Below, piece by piece: positions 16,087 through 25,352 of a stretch of 33,029 nt of DNA. The notes beneath the pieces are model-generated. The model saw nothing but the letters and a program-made list of their open reading frames with translations, was not told where the DNA came from and searched no databases. Each line of letters begins with the position of its first letter. The first letter of the stretch is position 1. Source of the DNA: Clostridiales bacterium (GTDB taxonomy: Bacteria > Bacillota > Clostridia > Oscillospirales > Acutalibacteraceae); NCBI GenBank assembly GCA_024697575.1, contig JAILFM010000133.1:1-33029 (forward strand). Direction: 5' to 3'. A program made the position numbers and the translations under genes.

Positions 16087-19005
16087 TCAGTGTTTTACTA
16101 TAAACTCGGTTTCAAACTCTTCCGGCGGCAGCGGCTCAGAGAGCAAAAACCCCTGAACCATTGCGCAGCCGTAATCTTTCAGCATTTGCAACTGCCCGGG
16201 TGTTTCCACACCCTCTGCGATAACAGGCAAACCCAGATTCTTCGCTATTTCAAGAATCAGTTTTACAACCTGCGCGTCCTTTTCGCTGTTTTCGATATCC
16301 CGTATGAAAGTCCTGTCCATTTTTATGACATCAATCGGCAAAGATGTAAGCTGGTTGAGCGATGAATACCCGGACCCGAAATCATCCATTTCTATCTCAT
16401 ATCCTCTTTTACGCAGGCTTTCCATAACGCTGATAAACTGAAATGTATTCTCGGAATACGCAGTCTCAGTAACCTCGAGTTGGAGCGAAGCCGTTTCCAG
16501 ACCGTATTTTCTGACGATGCTATCAATCGTTGACACAAGCTTAGGTTCGAGCACGTCGATACGTGACAGATTGACGGAAACAGGAATCGTTACGCCGTAT
16601 TTATCACGCCACAAGGCAATCTGCCGGGCAACTTCCTCCCAGACATAGCTGTCAATCAGAACAATCTGACCGTTTTTCTCGAAAAGAGGAATAAAGTCAC
16701 CGGGCGGGACAGTTCCCAGTTCAGGATGTTTCCACCGGACAAGAGCCTCAGCACTCTTAAGAACGGGCGGGTCGACGGTAATGTCAAATTTCGGCTGATA
16801 ATGAACAACAAACTCCCTGCGGCTGATTGCATCGTGAAGCCCGCTGATCAGGTGCTGCTCATAATTCTCACGCTCACGCAAGACATCATCAAACACGATA
16901 AGGCGATCATTATGCTGTCCACGGGTACGGTTGCACGCTATCAGAGCCTGTTCGACAAGCTGTTGAGGTTTTGTGTTTTCCTGCCACGGCATAACTCCCA
17001 TGCGCAGCATTATGCCGATGTTAGCTGAAAGTCTGTCAAGCTTTCCCTGAAGGCGGGAAAGCAAAGCACGGGGATCACTAAGCTTTGAGCAATAGACAGC
17101 AAAGCAATCCGCTTCAATGCGGCATCCGATGCCGCCCTGTTCATTCAGAAAATCTTTTAACTCACTGCCGATAATTCTCAGAATTCTATTGCCGTAATCC
17201 CTGCCGTACAGAGCATTCACCGAATGAAACTGTTCAATATTCAGCACAACGGCGTCCATTGGTCTGTCAGGGTTTTCCCGATAAATACGCTCAGAATAGA
17301 TGAAGAAATAGTTTCTGTCATAAAGGTCTGTAATCTCATCATTTTCGGTTTTGTTGATAATACGCTGTTTTTCTTTGGAAATCCTTTCTTCCTTTGTATT
17401 TCGGCGTATGAGAAACACAATAGCGGAAACAGCCATTGCAAACACACAAAACACAATGCCGTAATACGGTCTGAACATATCAACAAGCACGGTTTTAGCG
17501 TCCTGCGAAGAATAGTAGGACAGAGCGGAGTGGACAGTAGGCAAAGGCACAATTTCCGTCACCTTTGCCAAAATCGAATAAAGCGTCGTATTTTCCCGCC
17601 CGACAGCAAAACAATAGTCCATTTCCACACCGGTGGAAACGGTTGACAGCTTAAGTTTTTTACAAATCTTTTCGATATTGCTATAGCGGTAATTGCTGAT
17701 AATCACGCAATCCGCCTTTCCGTCGGCAACAGCGTTCAGGCATTCCGTCGTATCTTTAAAATAGATTGTACGCCATTCGGGAAAATGATCCAGAAGGAAC
17801 ATATCATAGTTTGGATTGCCGGCGTTGACAGCGACAGTTACACGCTCTTTTTTAAAGAATGTTGTCTTCGACGATTCCTGCACCACCGCATACATATCCG
17901 TACGCATAAGCGGCGGCGTCATAAACATTCCCTGCGCTTCACCGTCATAATCTGTCAGATTTGCAGGGAACATACAGTCCACATCGCCGTTTTTGAGGGC
18001 TTCCATGGCATCATTGGCGGTGGGAAAAGCGACCGTCTCAAAAATCAAATGTTCATTTTCAAAAGCATCCGCAGCGTAGTTAATATAATCCTTCAGCGCG
18101 CCGATCAGTTCCCCGCTCCTCGGGTCCTTAGCACAAAAAGCAAGATAATTATCCTGATATCCCACGCGAATGACTTTATGTTCAGATATCCAGCGCTTTT
18201 CTTCCTGGCTCAGAAAGTAGTTTGTGCCCACAGTCGTCATATATTCGGCGGTAAGCTTTTGGTTATAATTCGGGTCTTCTTCAAGAATGCGGTTCATTGC
18301 GTTGTTAAGTTCCTGCACAATCTCCGGTCTTGATTCGTTTACCGCAAAGAAGAAGTCGGAAGAACCTATTTTACAAAGAGGCACAACACGCTTGCTGTCA
18401 AGGAAAGCGTCGATTGTGATATATGCGTCAATGTTTTTGCGTACCACCTTTTCAATGTTAGCTTCTTCTGTTCCGTTCAGTTCCACAAGCTGAGCGTCAA
18501 CGCCGTTCTTTTCAGCCCAATCGTTAAAGCAGTCTATCATTACGCTGCCTTTGTTCACGCCGATCTTTTTTCCGTTAAGAGTCGAAAAATCTTCTTTCAG
18601 GATCTGTTCGTTGCCGTCGGATACAAAGATATAATATTCCTCAGACCCCATCGGAGATGCGGAAAAAAGCATAGACTCCGATCTTTCGGGCGAGTAAGAA
18701 ACGTCGCTGAGCAAATCTATCTTTCCCTGCTCCAGCATCTCCATCAATCCGGACCAGCTGCCATGCACATATTCATAAGTCCAACCGGTATAAGCCGCTA
18801 TCTTCTGCTGATATTCGTAGGCATAACCGGAACGCCTGCCGAGTGAATCTGTCTTATTGAACGGCGACTCATACCAACCTACGCGCACAATTCTCCCCGC
18901 GCTTTGAGAAAGCACGGCGAAATGCGGTAAAAAAACAGGAATTAATATGAGAGCCGATATAAAAAATGAAACTATCCGCCTGTTTAAACGCTTTCCTTTG
19001 TTCAT
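16087..19005 (-). CDS. Membrane c-di-GMP phosphodiesterase with two solute-binding sensor domains (SBP-SBP-TM-GGDEF*-EAL)
   Basis: A 972-residue protein: N-terminal membrane anchor or signal (about 10-32), two type-3 solute-binding domains (about 38-262, starting RIVRVGWYESPF; about 272-500, starting KVIRVGYQDNYL), a membrane span (about 515-537), a GGDEF-like domain (about 565-710), and an EAL domain (about 719-965). The GGDEF signature is degenerate (RIEADCFAVY), so cyclase activity is probably lost. The EAL site looks complete: EALVRW, NLSR, EVTET, MDDFGSGYS, IKMDR, AEGVET and VQGFLLSEP. The outer domains resemble ABC-transporter amino acid receptors, so an amino acid or similar ligand probably controls c-di-GMP breakdown. 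I chose ATG 19005 because AGAGGA lies 6 nt upstream; it abuts the ATG at 19011. It lies 70 nt after the GGDEF gene, likely the same transcript. Confidence 0.9.
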   Translation of the reverse strand: MNKGKRLNRRIVSFFISALILIPVFLPHFAVLSQSAGRIVRVGWYESPFNKTDSLGRRSGYAYEYQQKIAAYTGWTYEYVHGSWSGLMEMLEQGKIDLLSDVSYSPERSESMLFSASPMGSEEYYIFVSDGNEQILKEDFSTLNGKKIGVNKGSVMIDCFNDWAEKNGVDAQLVELNGTEEANIEKVVRKNIDAYITIDAFLDSKRVVPLCKIGSSDFFFAVNESRPEIVQELNNAMNRILEEDPNYNQKLTAEYMTTVGTNYFLSQEEKRWISEHKVIRVGYQDNYLAFCAKDPRSGELIGALKDYINYAADAFENEHLIFETVAFPTANDAMEALKNGDVDCMFPANLTDYDGEAQGMFMTPPLMRTDMYAVVQESSKTTFFKKERVTVAVNAGNPNYDMFLLDHFPEWRTIYFKDTTECLNAVADGKADCVIISNYRYSNIEKICKKLKLSTVSTGVEMDYCFAVGRENTTLYSILAKVTEIVPLPTVHSALSYYSSQDAKTVLVDMFRPYYGIVFCVFAMAVSAIVFLIRRNTKEERISKEKQRIINKTENDEITDLYDRNYFFIYSERIYRENPDRPMDAVVLNIEQFHSVNALYGRDYGNRILRIIGSELKDFLNEQGGIGCRIEADCFAVYCSKLSDPRALLSRLQGKLDRLSANIGIMLRMGVMPWQENTKPQQLVEQALIACNRTRGQHNDRLIVFDDVLRERENYEQHLISGLHDAISRREFVVHYQPKFDITVDPPVLKSAEALVRWKHPELGTVPPGDFIPLFEKNGQIVLIDSYVWEEVARQIALWRDKYGVTIPVSVNLSRIDVLEPKLVSTIDSIVRKYGLETASLQLEVTETAYSENTFQFISVMESLRKRGYEIEMDDFGSGYSSLNQLTSLPIDVIKMDRTFIRDIENSEKDAQVVKLILEIAKNLGLPVIAEGVETPGQLQMLKDYGCAMVQGFLLSEPLPPEEFETEFIVKH

Positions 19006-19075
19006 TTTCATTCCTCTGACTGTTTTGCTGAAAAATCATCAATCGGCACCGCAAGGCTCCGGAATTGCTTCTGTC

Positions 19076-20704
19076 TTATCTTCTCAGTTTTTTACGCTGC
19101 CGCTTGTGTTCATACATTATCCTGTCAGCATTTCTGACAACATCGGAAACAGCTTTATCATGCCGCGGGTCATAAACTGCGATACCGTATGAAATCTGAA
19201 CCTGTTCCCATTGGTCTGAAGATGAAGAGTTTATCCTCATTACCGCTTTTTCAAGCTGATTCACCAGCAAATCCCTGTTTTCATAATCCTCGTTCCGGAG
19301 TATAACCGCAAACTCGTCCCCGCCGATGCGAAACACCGGACTGTGCTGGAAAACGCCGCAAATCGTATGGCTTGCCACTTTGAGATAGGCGTCGCCTTTT
19401 TCATGGCCGTAATGGTCGTTAATATATTTGAGATCGTCGCAGTCGAAAACACCTATCGCAAACTCGATATTATCTTCACCGTTATCAATCTTGTTTTGCA
19501 GGTCGGTTTCGTATGACACAAACGCGCCTTTGTTTTTCACATGGGTAAGCGCATCAACATAAACCTGTTTATTCAGATTTCTGATACTGTCTCTCATATG
19601 ACTTGCCATAAGTTTAAAGGTCTTTGTAAGTCTGCCGACCTCATCATCTTTGTCATAGTCAAGGAAATATTCAAAATTGCCCATGTAAGCCTGTTCGGCA
19701 GCTTCGTTCAACTGCTCTAAAGGCTTAACAATTCGCTTGACAACCATCAGTGAGATGAAAATAGTCGCCGCAAGAATTACAGCCGCAAGAATTAAAATAT
19801 CCAGCATAAGTTTCTGCCAATCGCCTTCTGTTTCCGAAAGCGGAGCACATACATTAAGCCGCATACCGTTGCTCAAAGGCAGCCAGACCGCTTCTTTTTC
19901 CTCACCCTGGAAGCTGTATCTGAGGAATGTGCTTTCATCGACAGCGCCGTCAGGCAGATCGGGCTTTGTTTCTTCATTCAGATTTGAAACATCAATGCGC
20001 GGATGATAAAAGAGATTGCCCTCCGAGTCGCTCAGAAAAGCATATCCGTTACTGTAAAGGCGTATGCTGTCCACCTGTTCCGCCATTGTGGAGTAATCTA
20101 TCTCAATACCGATAACGCCGACAAACTGACCCCGCAAGTATACCGGTACATTGTAAGAAATAACCCTTACATCAAGATTGTCGGTTATATAAGGCGGCAG
20201 CCAGATAGCTTCCCCGTTATACTTCGGGACAGTGAACCAGACAAGCTTTGAAGTGTCCTGAGTATCATATTTTGTTATATCCGTAACTTCGTGAGGAACA
20301 AAGCCGGAGCCGTCAAGATCAGTGTACCAAAATCCCTTAACCTTTTTCGAAACATCCGGGTCGATTCGGTAATAATAGGTCAATACACCGTTTGTTTTAG
20401 AAGCAATTTCGTCAAAATAGTCCCCGACACGCTCCACATGTCCGGCAAGTTTCTCATCATCCAGGCCTTCCATATCCGCTTCCGCAAACGCCGAAACCTT
20501 AACGACAGACTTTTGCACGCTGTTGAAATAATACTCAAGGTTTCTCTCACCCGTTTCGCATAAAAGAAGCAGAAGCTGGTCAGACTTTCGCTGCTCATTT
20601 TTGCGTATAAAGTGTGCGCTTGCAAATGAAACAAGCAAAACGGCTAAAATCACCAATCCGGTTGTTAAAAACGATATTTTTTCGCGCAACGAACGCATAT
20701 GCAT
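19076..20704 (-). CDS. Membrane diguanylate cyclase (dCache-HAMP-GGDEF)
   Basis: A 542-residue protein: membrane span (about 13-33), a double-Cache extracellular sensor (about 35-295), second span (about 303-325), HAMP linker (about 326-380) and GGDEF domain (about 385-540). The catalytic motif RIGGDEFAVIL (461-465) is intact, with DVLTHVKNK-like entry (YVDALTHVKNKGAF) and FDCDDLKYINDHYGHEKGD. No RxxD inhibitory site is visible in the residues before GGDEF, so product inhibition may be absent. Cache domains usually bind small metabolites such as amino acids or carboxylates. GAGGTG lies 8 nt before the ATG. The gene heads a minus-strand pair with the EAL protein, so synthesis and breakdown of c-di-GMP are probably co-expressed but separately sensed. 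Confidence 0.92.
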   Translation of the reverse strand: MHMRSLREKISFLTTGLVILAVLLVSFASAHFIRKNEQRKSDQLLLLLCETGERNLEYYFNSVQKSVVKVSAFAEADMEGLDDEKLAGHVERVGDYFDEIASKTNGVLTYYYRIDPDVSKKVKGFWYTDLDGSGFVPHEVTDITKYDTQDTSKLVWFTVPKYNGEAIWLPPYITDNLDVRVISYNVPVYLRGQFVGVIGIEIDYSTMAEQVDSIRLYSNGYAFLSDSEGNLFYHPRIDVSNLNEETKPDLPDGAVDESTFLRYSFQGEEKEAVWLPLSNGMRLNVCAPLSETEGDWQKLMLDILILAAVILAATIFISLMVVKRIVKPLEQLNEAAEQAYMGNFEYFLDYDKDDEVGRLTKTFKLMASHMRDSIRNLNKQVYVDALTHVKNKGAFVSYETDLQNKIDNGEDNIEFAIGVFDCDDLKYINDHYGHEKGDAYLKVASHTICGVFQHSPVFRIGGDEFAVILRNEDYENRDLLVNQLEKAVMRINSSSSDQWEQVQISYGIAVYDPRHDKAVSDVVRNADRIMYEHKRQRKKLRR

Positions 20705-20756
20705 AACAGCATCACCTCATCAACTGATTTTCAACGCCGGATATTACTCATTTTCT

Positions 20757-20790
20757 GAGGAAACACTGGCTTTATCAGCGTTCACCCAAG
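20757..20790. repeat. Possible degraded remnant of the MITE terminal repeats
   Basis: AGGAAACACTGGC and TTTATCAGCGTTCACCC stand side by side and resemble the left and right ends of the element at 13446-13607 with the interior removed. Several mismatches make this tentative. It lies in the predicted 5' leader of the dCache-GGDEF gene and could instead be a native hairpin. Confidence 0.3.
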
Positions 20791-20826
20791 CGTTTTCCTG
20801 AATCTGTGCACAAAACTTCAGTTTAT

Positions 20827-20855
20827 AGTATAGCAAAAAAATCAGGATAATTCAA
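20827..20855 (-). promoter_or_regulatory. dCache-GGDEF gene promoter
   Basis: On the minus strand TTGAAT (20855-20850) and TATACT (20832-20827) are spaced by 17 bp. Transcription near 20820 gives a leader of about 115 nt. I see no GEMM-type c-di-GMP riboswitch sequence in it. Confidence 0.7.
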
Positions 20856-20870
20856 GACGGTTTATTATAT

Positions 20871-20920
20871 CCGTTATTTGAAAATTTGTTGTTTTCCGTT
20901 ATTTGAAAATTTGTTGTTTT
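20871..20920. repeat. Exact 25-bp tandem duplication upstream of ileS
   Basis: The 25-bp unit CCGTTATTTGAAAATTTG plus TTGTTTT occurs twice head to tail (20871-20895 and 20896-20920) with no mismatch. The second unit ends 4 bp before the ileS -35 box. The AT-rich unit could act like an UP element or may be a recent replication slippage product. Confidence 0.9.
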
Positions 20921-20924
20921 TTAC

Positions 20925-20953
20925 TTGCATACGAAGAATGCGTTTGTTATAAT
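20925..20953 (+). promoter_or_regulatory. ileS promoter
   Basis: TTGCAT (20925-20930) and a perfect TATAAT (20948-20953) are spaced by 17 bp. The start near 20960 leaves a leader of under 50 nt, too short for a T-box. Confidence 0.85.
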
Positions 20954-21007
20954 AAACCGATTTTTTAAAAAAGTTTGTACACAGTGGATTTTACGGAGGA
21001 TGCAGCG

Positions 21008-24000
21008 ATGTATGAGAAGGTTTCGACAAACCTGAACTTTGTCGACAGAGAGAAAAAGACTCTTGACTTCTGGAACAAAAACGGAATTTTTGAAAAGAGT
21101 ATAGAAAACCGCGCGGGTCACCCGACATATACTTTTTATGACGGACCGCCGACCGCCAACGGCAAGCCGCACATCGGTCATGTTCTGACCCGCGTTATCA
21201 AAGATATGATTCCGCGCTACCGCACCATGAAGGGATATATGGTCCCGAGAAAAGCGGGGTGGGACACTCACGGACTGCCCGTTGAGCTTGAAGTTGAAAA
21301 AATGCTCGGCATCAACGGCAAGGAACAGATTGAAGAGTACGGAATCGAGCCGTTCATAGCCCACTGCAAAGAAAGCGTGTGGAAATACAAGGGCATGTGG
21401 GAGGATTTTTCCGGAACTGTCGGCTTTTGGGCGGATATGAACGACCCGTATGTCACATACCATAACGATTTTATCGAATCTGAATGGTGGTCGCTTAAAG
21501 AAATCTGGAACAAAGGGCTTCTATACAAGGGATTCAAGATTGTACCCTACTGCCCGCGCTGCGGCACACCGCTGTCATCACACGAAGTGGCTCAGGGCTA
21601 CAAAACCGTAAAGGAGCGCTCCGCAATCGTTCGCTTCAAAGCCAAAGATGAGGACGCTTATTTCCTCGCGTGGACAACAACCCCGTGGACACTGCCGTCA
21701 AACCTCGCCCTTTGCGTTAATCCCTCGGAAACCTATTGCAAGGTCAAAGCAGCCGACGGCTTCACATATTATATGGCAAAAGCCCTTCTTGACACCGTTC
21801 TGGGTAAACTCGGCGACAAGGAGAACGGCGTTGCTCCGTATAAGATTATCGAAAGTTTTACAGGCACCGACCTTGAGGGCAAAGAATATGAGCCTCTTTT
21901 CGCCTGCGCAGGCGAAAGCGCCGCAAAGCAACACAAAAAGGCGCATTTTATCACAGTAGATAACTATGTCACAATGACTGACGGCACAGGTATTGTTCAC
22001 ATTGCCCCCGCCTTCGGTGAAGACGACGCCAGAATCGGGCGTAAATATGACCTGCCTTTCGTACAGTTTGTTGACGGCAAGGGCAATATGACAAGCGAAA
22101 CGCCCTACGCCGGCGTGTTTGTTAAAAAAGCGGATCCGCTCGTTCTTGAGGACCTTGACAAACAGGGCAAGCTTTTTGACGCGCCGAAGTTTGAGCATGA
22201 ATACCCGCACTGCTGGCGCTGTGACACTCCGCTTATCTACTACGCCCGTGAGTCATGGTTCATCAAGATGACGGCCGTGCGTGACAATCTGATTAAGAAC
22301 AACAACACCGTAAACTGGATTCCCGAAAGCATAGGCAAGGGAAGGTTCGGCGACTGGCTTGAAAACATTCAGGACTGGGGAATAAGCCGCAACCGCTATT
22401 GGGGCACACCGCTCAATATTTGGGAATGCGAATGCGGTCACAGACACGCTGTAGGCTCCATTGCCGAACTTAAAGAAATGAGCGACAACTGTCCGGACGA
22501 CATTGAGCTTCACCGCCCGTTTATCGACAATGTGACGATTAAGTGCGAAAAGTGCGGCGGACAGATGAAGAGAGTCCCCGAAGTCATCGACTGCTGGTAT
22601 GACTCCGGCTCAATGCCTTTCGCCCAGCACCACTATCCGTTTGAAAACAAAGAACTCTTTGAGCAGCAGTTCCCGGCGGCGTTCATATCCGAGGCGGTCG
22701 ACCAGACGCGCGGCTGGTTCTATTCCCTGATGGCGATTTCAACCCTGATATTTGACAAAAGTCCTTATGAAAACGTCATTGTTTTAGGTCTTGTTCAGGA
22801 TGAAAACGGTCAGAAGATGAGCAAATCAAAGGGCAACGCAGTCGACCCGTTTGACGCTCTGAAGGCATACGGCGCAGACGCCATAAGGTGGTATTTCTAT
22901 TCTAACTCCGCGCCGTGGCTGCCCAACCGTTTCTACGGAAACGCCGTTGTCGAGGGGCAGCGCAAGTTTATGGGCACGCTGTGGAACACTTACGCGTTCT
23001 ATATTCTCTATGCCGATATCGATAAATTTGACCCGTCAAAATATACTCTCGATATTTCAAAGCTCGGCACAATGGACAGATGGATGCTTTCAAAGCTTAA
23101 CACTTTGATTGAGACCGTTGACAAATGCCTTGACTCTTATCAGATACCCGAAGCGGCAAGAGCGCTTGAAACCTTTGTGGACGATATGAGCAACTGGTAT
23201 GTGCGCCGCTGCAGAGAGCGTTTCTGGGCAAAGGGACTTGAAGAGGATAAGGTCAACGCTTATATGACCCTTTACACCGCGCTCGAAACGGTTATTAAGC
23301 TTGCCGCTCCCATGATTCCCTTCATGACGGAGGATATTTATCAAAACCTTGTGCGCACCTGCTTTAAAGACGCGCCGGAAAGTATTCACCTTTGCGACTA
23401 CCCGGTTTGTGACAAGACGCTGATTGATAAAGATCTTGAAGCATCAATGGACGAGGTGCTCAATGTTGTTGTCCTCGGCAGAGCGGCAAGGAACAGCTCA
23501 AACATCAAAAACAGGCAGCCCCTGAGCCGGATTTATGTCGGCGCGGCGAAGGTGCTTTCAAGAGAGATGTGCGAAATTATCGAAGAGGAGCTGAATGTCA
23601 AGTCACTCGAATTTGTCGAAGACTCCGCCGACTTTGTGTCATACAACTTCAAGCCGCAGCTGAGGACTCTCGGCCCCAAATACGGCAAGCTTCTGGGCGG
23701 TATAAGAAACGCTCTGTCCACCCTTGACGGCGCGAAGGCGAAAAAGGAACTTAATGAAAACGGCAAAATCAGGCTGAATGTTAACGGCACCGATATTGAG
23801 CTCACCGCGGAAGACCTGATAATCGAAACAGCTCAGCGAGAAGGATATCAGGCAGAAAGCAACAACGGAGTTACGGTTATCCTTGATACCGCGCTTTCAC
23901 CGGAGCTTATCGAAGAAGGCTTTGTCAGAGAGCTTGTTTCAAAGATACAGACCATGCGTAAAGACGCCGGTTTTGAAGTAACTGACACAATCAAAGTGTT

Positions 24001-24160
24001 TGTTGCCGGCAACATTAAAATTGCGGGCATATTTGAACGCAACAAAGAATCAATCAGCCACGATGTTCTTGCGACCGAAATTATCGACGGAACCGGTGAA
24101 AACGCAAAAGAATGGGATATTAACGGCGAAAAAGTCACCCTTTGCGTTGAAAAAAACTGA
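21008..24160 (+). CDS. ileS: Isoleucyl-tRNA synthetase, type 2 (long form)
   Basis: Charges tRNA-Ile in the cytosol. The 1050-residue protein has the class I signatures PHIGHV (about residue 56) and KMSKSKGNAV (about 605), a large editing domain between (about 190-400; TTPWTLPSN, GTGIVHIAPAFGEDDARIG), and an anticodon-binding region ending in the long C-terminal extension. Its N terminus (NFVDREKKTLDFW, YDGPPTANGKPHIGHV, GWDTHGLPVE) matches the eukaryote-like IleRS2 branch, not the roughly 920-residue IleRS1 of Bacillus. That branch is generally insensitive to mupirocin. The ATG at 21008 follows GGAGG by 8 nt; a TTG at 20975 in frame lacks a site. It has its own promoter and probably forms a monocistronic or leading unit before the oxidoreductase gene 102 nt downstream. 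Confidence 0.95.
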   Translation: MYEKVSTNLNFVDREKKTLDFWNKNGIFEKSIENRAGHPTYTFYDGPPTANGKPHIGHVLTRVIKDMIPRYRTMKGYMVPRKAGWDTHGLPVELEVEKMLGINGKEQIEEYGIEPFIAHCKESVWKYKGMWEDFSGTVGFWADMNDPYVTYHNDFIESEWWSLKEIWNKGLLYKGFKIVPYCPRCGTPLSSHEVAQGYKTVKERSAIVRFKAKDEDAYFLAWTTTPWTLPSNLALCVNPSETYCKVKAADGFTYYMAKALLDTVLGKLGDKENGVAPYKIIESFTGTDLEGKEYEPLFACAGESAAKQHKKAHFITVDNYVTMTDGTGIVHIAPAFGEDDARIGRKYDLPFVQFVDGKGNMTSETPYAGVFVKKADPLVLEDLDKQGKLFDAPKFEHEYPHCWRCDTPLIYYARESWFIKMTAVRDNLIKNNNTVNWIPESIGKGRFGDWLENIQDWGISRNRYWGTPLNIWECECGHRHAVGSIAELKEMSDNCPDDIELHRPFIDNVTIKCEKCGGQMKRVPEVIDCWYDSGSMPFAQHHYPFENKELFEQQFPAAFISEAVDQTRGWFYSLMAISTLIFDKSPYENVIVLGLVQDENGQKMSKSKGNAVDPFDALKAYGADAIRWYFYSNSAPWLPNRFYGNAVVEGQRKFMGTLWNTYAFYILYADIDKFDPSKYTLDISKLGTMDRWMLSKLNTLIETVDKCLDSYQIPEAARALETFVDDMSNWYVRRCRERFWAKGLEEDKVNAYMTLYTALETVIKLAAPMIPFMTEDIYQNLVRTCFKDAPESIHLCDYPVCDKTLIDKDLEASMDEVLNVVVLGRAARNSSNIKNRQPLSRIYVGAAKVLSREMCEIIEEELNVKSLEFVEDSADFVSYNFKPQLRTLGPKYGKLLGGIRNALSTLDGAKAKKELNENGKIRLNVNGTDIELTAEDLIIETAQREGYQAESNNGVTVILDTALSPELIEEGFVRELVSKIQTMRKDAGFEVTDTIKVFVAGNIKIAGIFERNKESISHDVLATEIIDGTGENAKEWDINGEKVTLCVEKN

Positions 24161-24262
24161 TTAACCTGAATTAACGAGATTAATCAACCGACTCTATCAC
24201 AACACACAATAATCATGCGTAATATATACGGCGGTAAGGTATGCGCCGCCGGAGGGGGAACT

Positions 24263-25333
24263 ATGGTTAACGGAAAATACGGTTTTGCGGTTATAGGATA
24301 CGGCGGCATGGGCAGCTATCACTGCAGAAGAGTCAGAGATGACCTTGCACAGCATGCAGTTGTTGCCGGTATCTATGACATTAATCCCGAAAGAGGAAAA
24401 GTTGCCGAAGAAAACGGCTTTCATTCATACAAAACACGCGAAGAGCTGCTCAGCGATGAAACAATCGACCTTGTCACCGTTGCAACTCCGAACGATTACC
24501 ATATGGAAATTGTAATTGACGCGTTAAATCACGGCAAAAACGTTATCAGCGAAAAGCCCGTCGCTCTCTCGGGCGAAGAACTTGAAAAAATGATTTGCGC
24601 CGCAGAAAAAAACGGCAAGCTGTTCACCGTTCATCAGAACAGACGCTGGGACGAGGACTACCTTGCGATAAAAAAGACCTTTGACAACAACACGCTCGGC
24701 AATGTTTTCAGAATCGAGTCAAGGGTTCAGGGTTCAAGAGGCATACCCGGTGACTGGCGCAACCGTCCCGAACACGGCGGCGGCATGGTCTATGACTGGG
24801 GAATCCACCTTCTTGACCAGGCGCTTATGATGACAATGCCAAGAAAGCTCAAAACCGTTTACGCGGAACTGACAAACGTTACAAACGAAATGTGTGACGA
24901 CGGTTTCCGCACAACACTGATTTTTGACGACGGACTGTCGTTCTATGTTGAAGTGACAACAAGCAATTTTATCTCCCTGCCAAGGTGGTATATGCTCGGT
25001 GAAAACGGCTCGGCGGTTCTGCCCGACTGGAAGAGCGTGGGAAAAATCGTCATGGTTTCCGACTGGGAAAACAGAGACGCAGTGCCCATCATTGCAGGCG
25101 CAGGTATAACAAAAACAATGGCCCCCAGAACCGATGAAACCATCAAAGAATATCCCCTGCCCATAGCCGACACAAACTGGACAGGCTATTACAAAAATAT
25201 TTTCGCTGTTCTTGACGGTAAAGAAAAGCCGATAGTCACCCATAACCAGCAGCGCAGACTTATGCACCTTGTTGAAACTATTTTTGAAAGCGGCGCAAAA
25301 AACAAGGTTATTGAATTTGACGACAATTTATGA
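24263..25333 (+). CDS. Gfo/Idh/MocA family NAD(P)-dependent oxidoreductase
   Basis: A 356-residue dehydrogenase of the glucose-fructose oxidoreductase/inositol dehydrogenase family. The Rossmann motif is VIGYGGMGSYHC near the N terminus, and the family lysine is in ISEKPVALSGEELEKM (about residue 97). The C-terminal half (about 125-350) is the beta-sheet substrate domain, with HQNRRWDEDYLAI and the DWGIHLLDQAL histidine motif. The substrate is probably a sugar, inositol or amino sugar, but cannot be told from sequence. The ATG at 24263 follows GGAGGGGG by 5 nt. A CGGCGG/CCGCCG hairpin (about 24229-24252) lies just before the ribosome site and may affect translation. It is 19 nt upstream of the aminotransferase, likely the same operon. 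Confidence 0.88.
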   Translation: MVNGKYGFAVIGYGGMGSYHCRRVRDDLAQHAVVAGIYDINPERGKVAEENGFHSYKTREELLSDETIDLVTVATPNDYHMEIVIDALNHGKNVISEKPVALSGEELEKMICAAEKNGKLFTVHQNRRWDEDYLAIKKTFDNNTLGNVFRIESRVQGSRGIPGDWRNRPEHGGGMVYDWGIHLLDQALMMTMPRKLKTVYAELTNVTNEMCDDGFRTTLIFDDGLSFYVEVTTSNFISLPRWYMLGENGSAVLPDWKSVGKIVMVSDWENRDAVPIIAGAGITKTMAPRTDETIKEYPLPIADTNWTGYYKNIFAVLDGKEKPIVTHNQQRRLMHLVETIFESGAKNKVIEFDDNL

Positions 25334-25352
25334 TTGACGGAGGTGTTTAACC

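Noticed and set aside
20705-20830. Possible c-di-GMP riboswitch in the dCache-GGDEF leader
   Set aside because: No recognisable GEMM core or tetraloop-receptor sequence was found; only a weak hairpin related to the repeat family.
20921-21463. 180-residue minus-strand frame
   Set aside because: Runs through the ileS promoter and 5' end on the opposite strand; the ileS reading is unambiguous.
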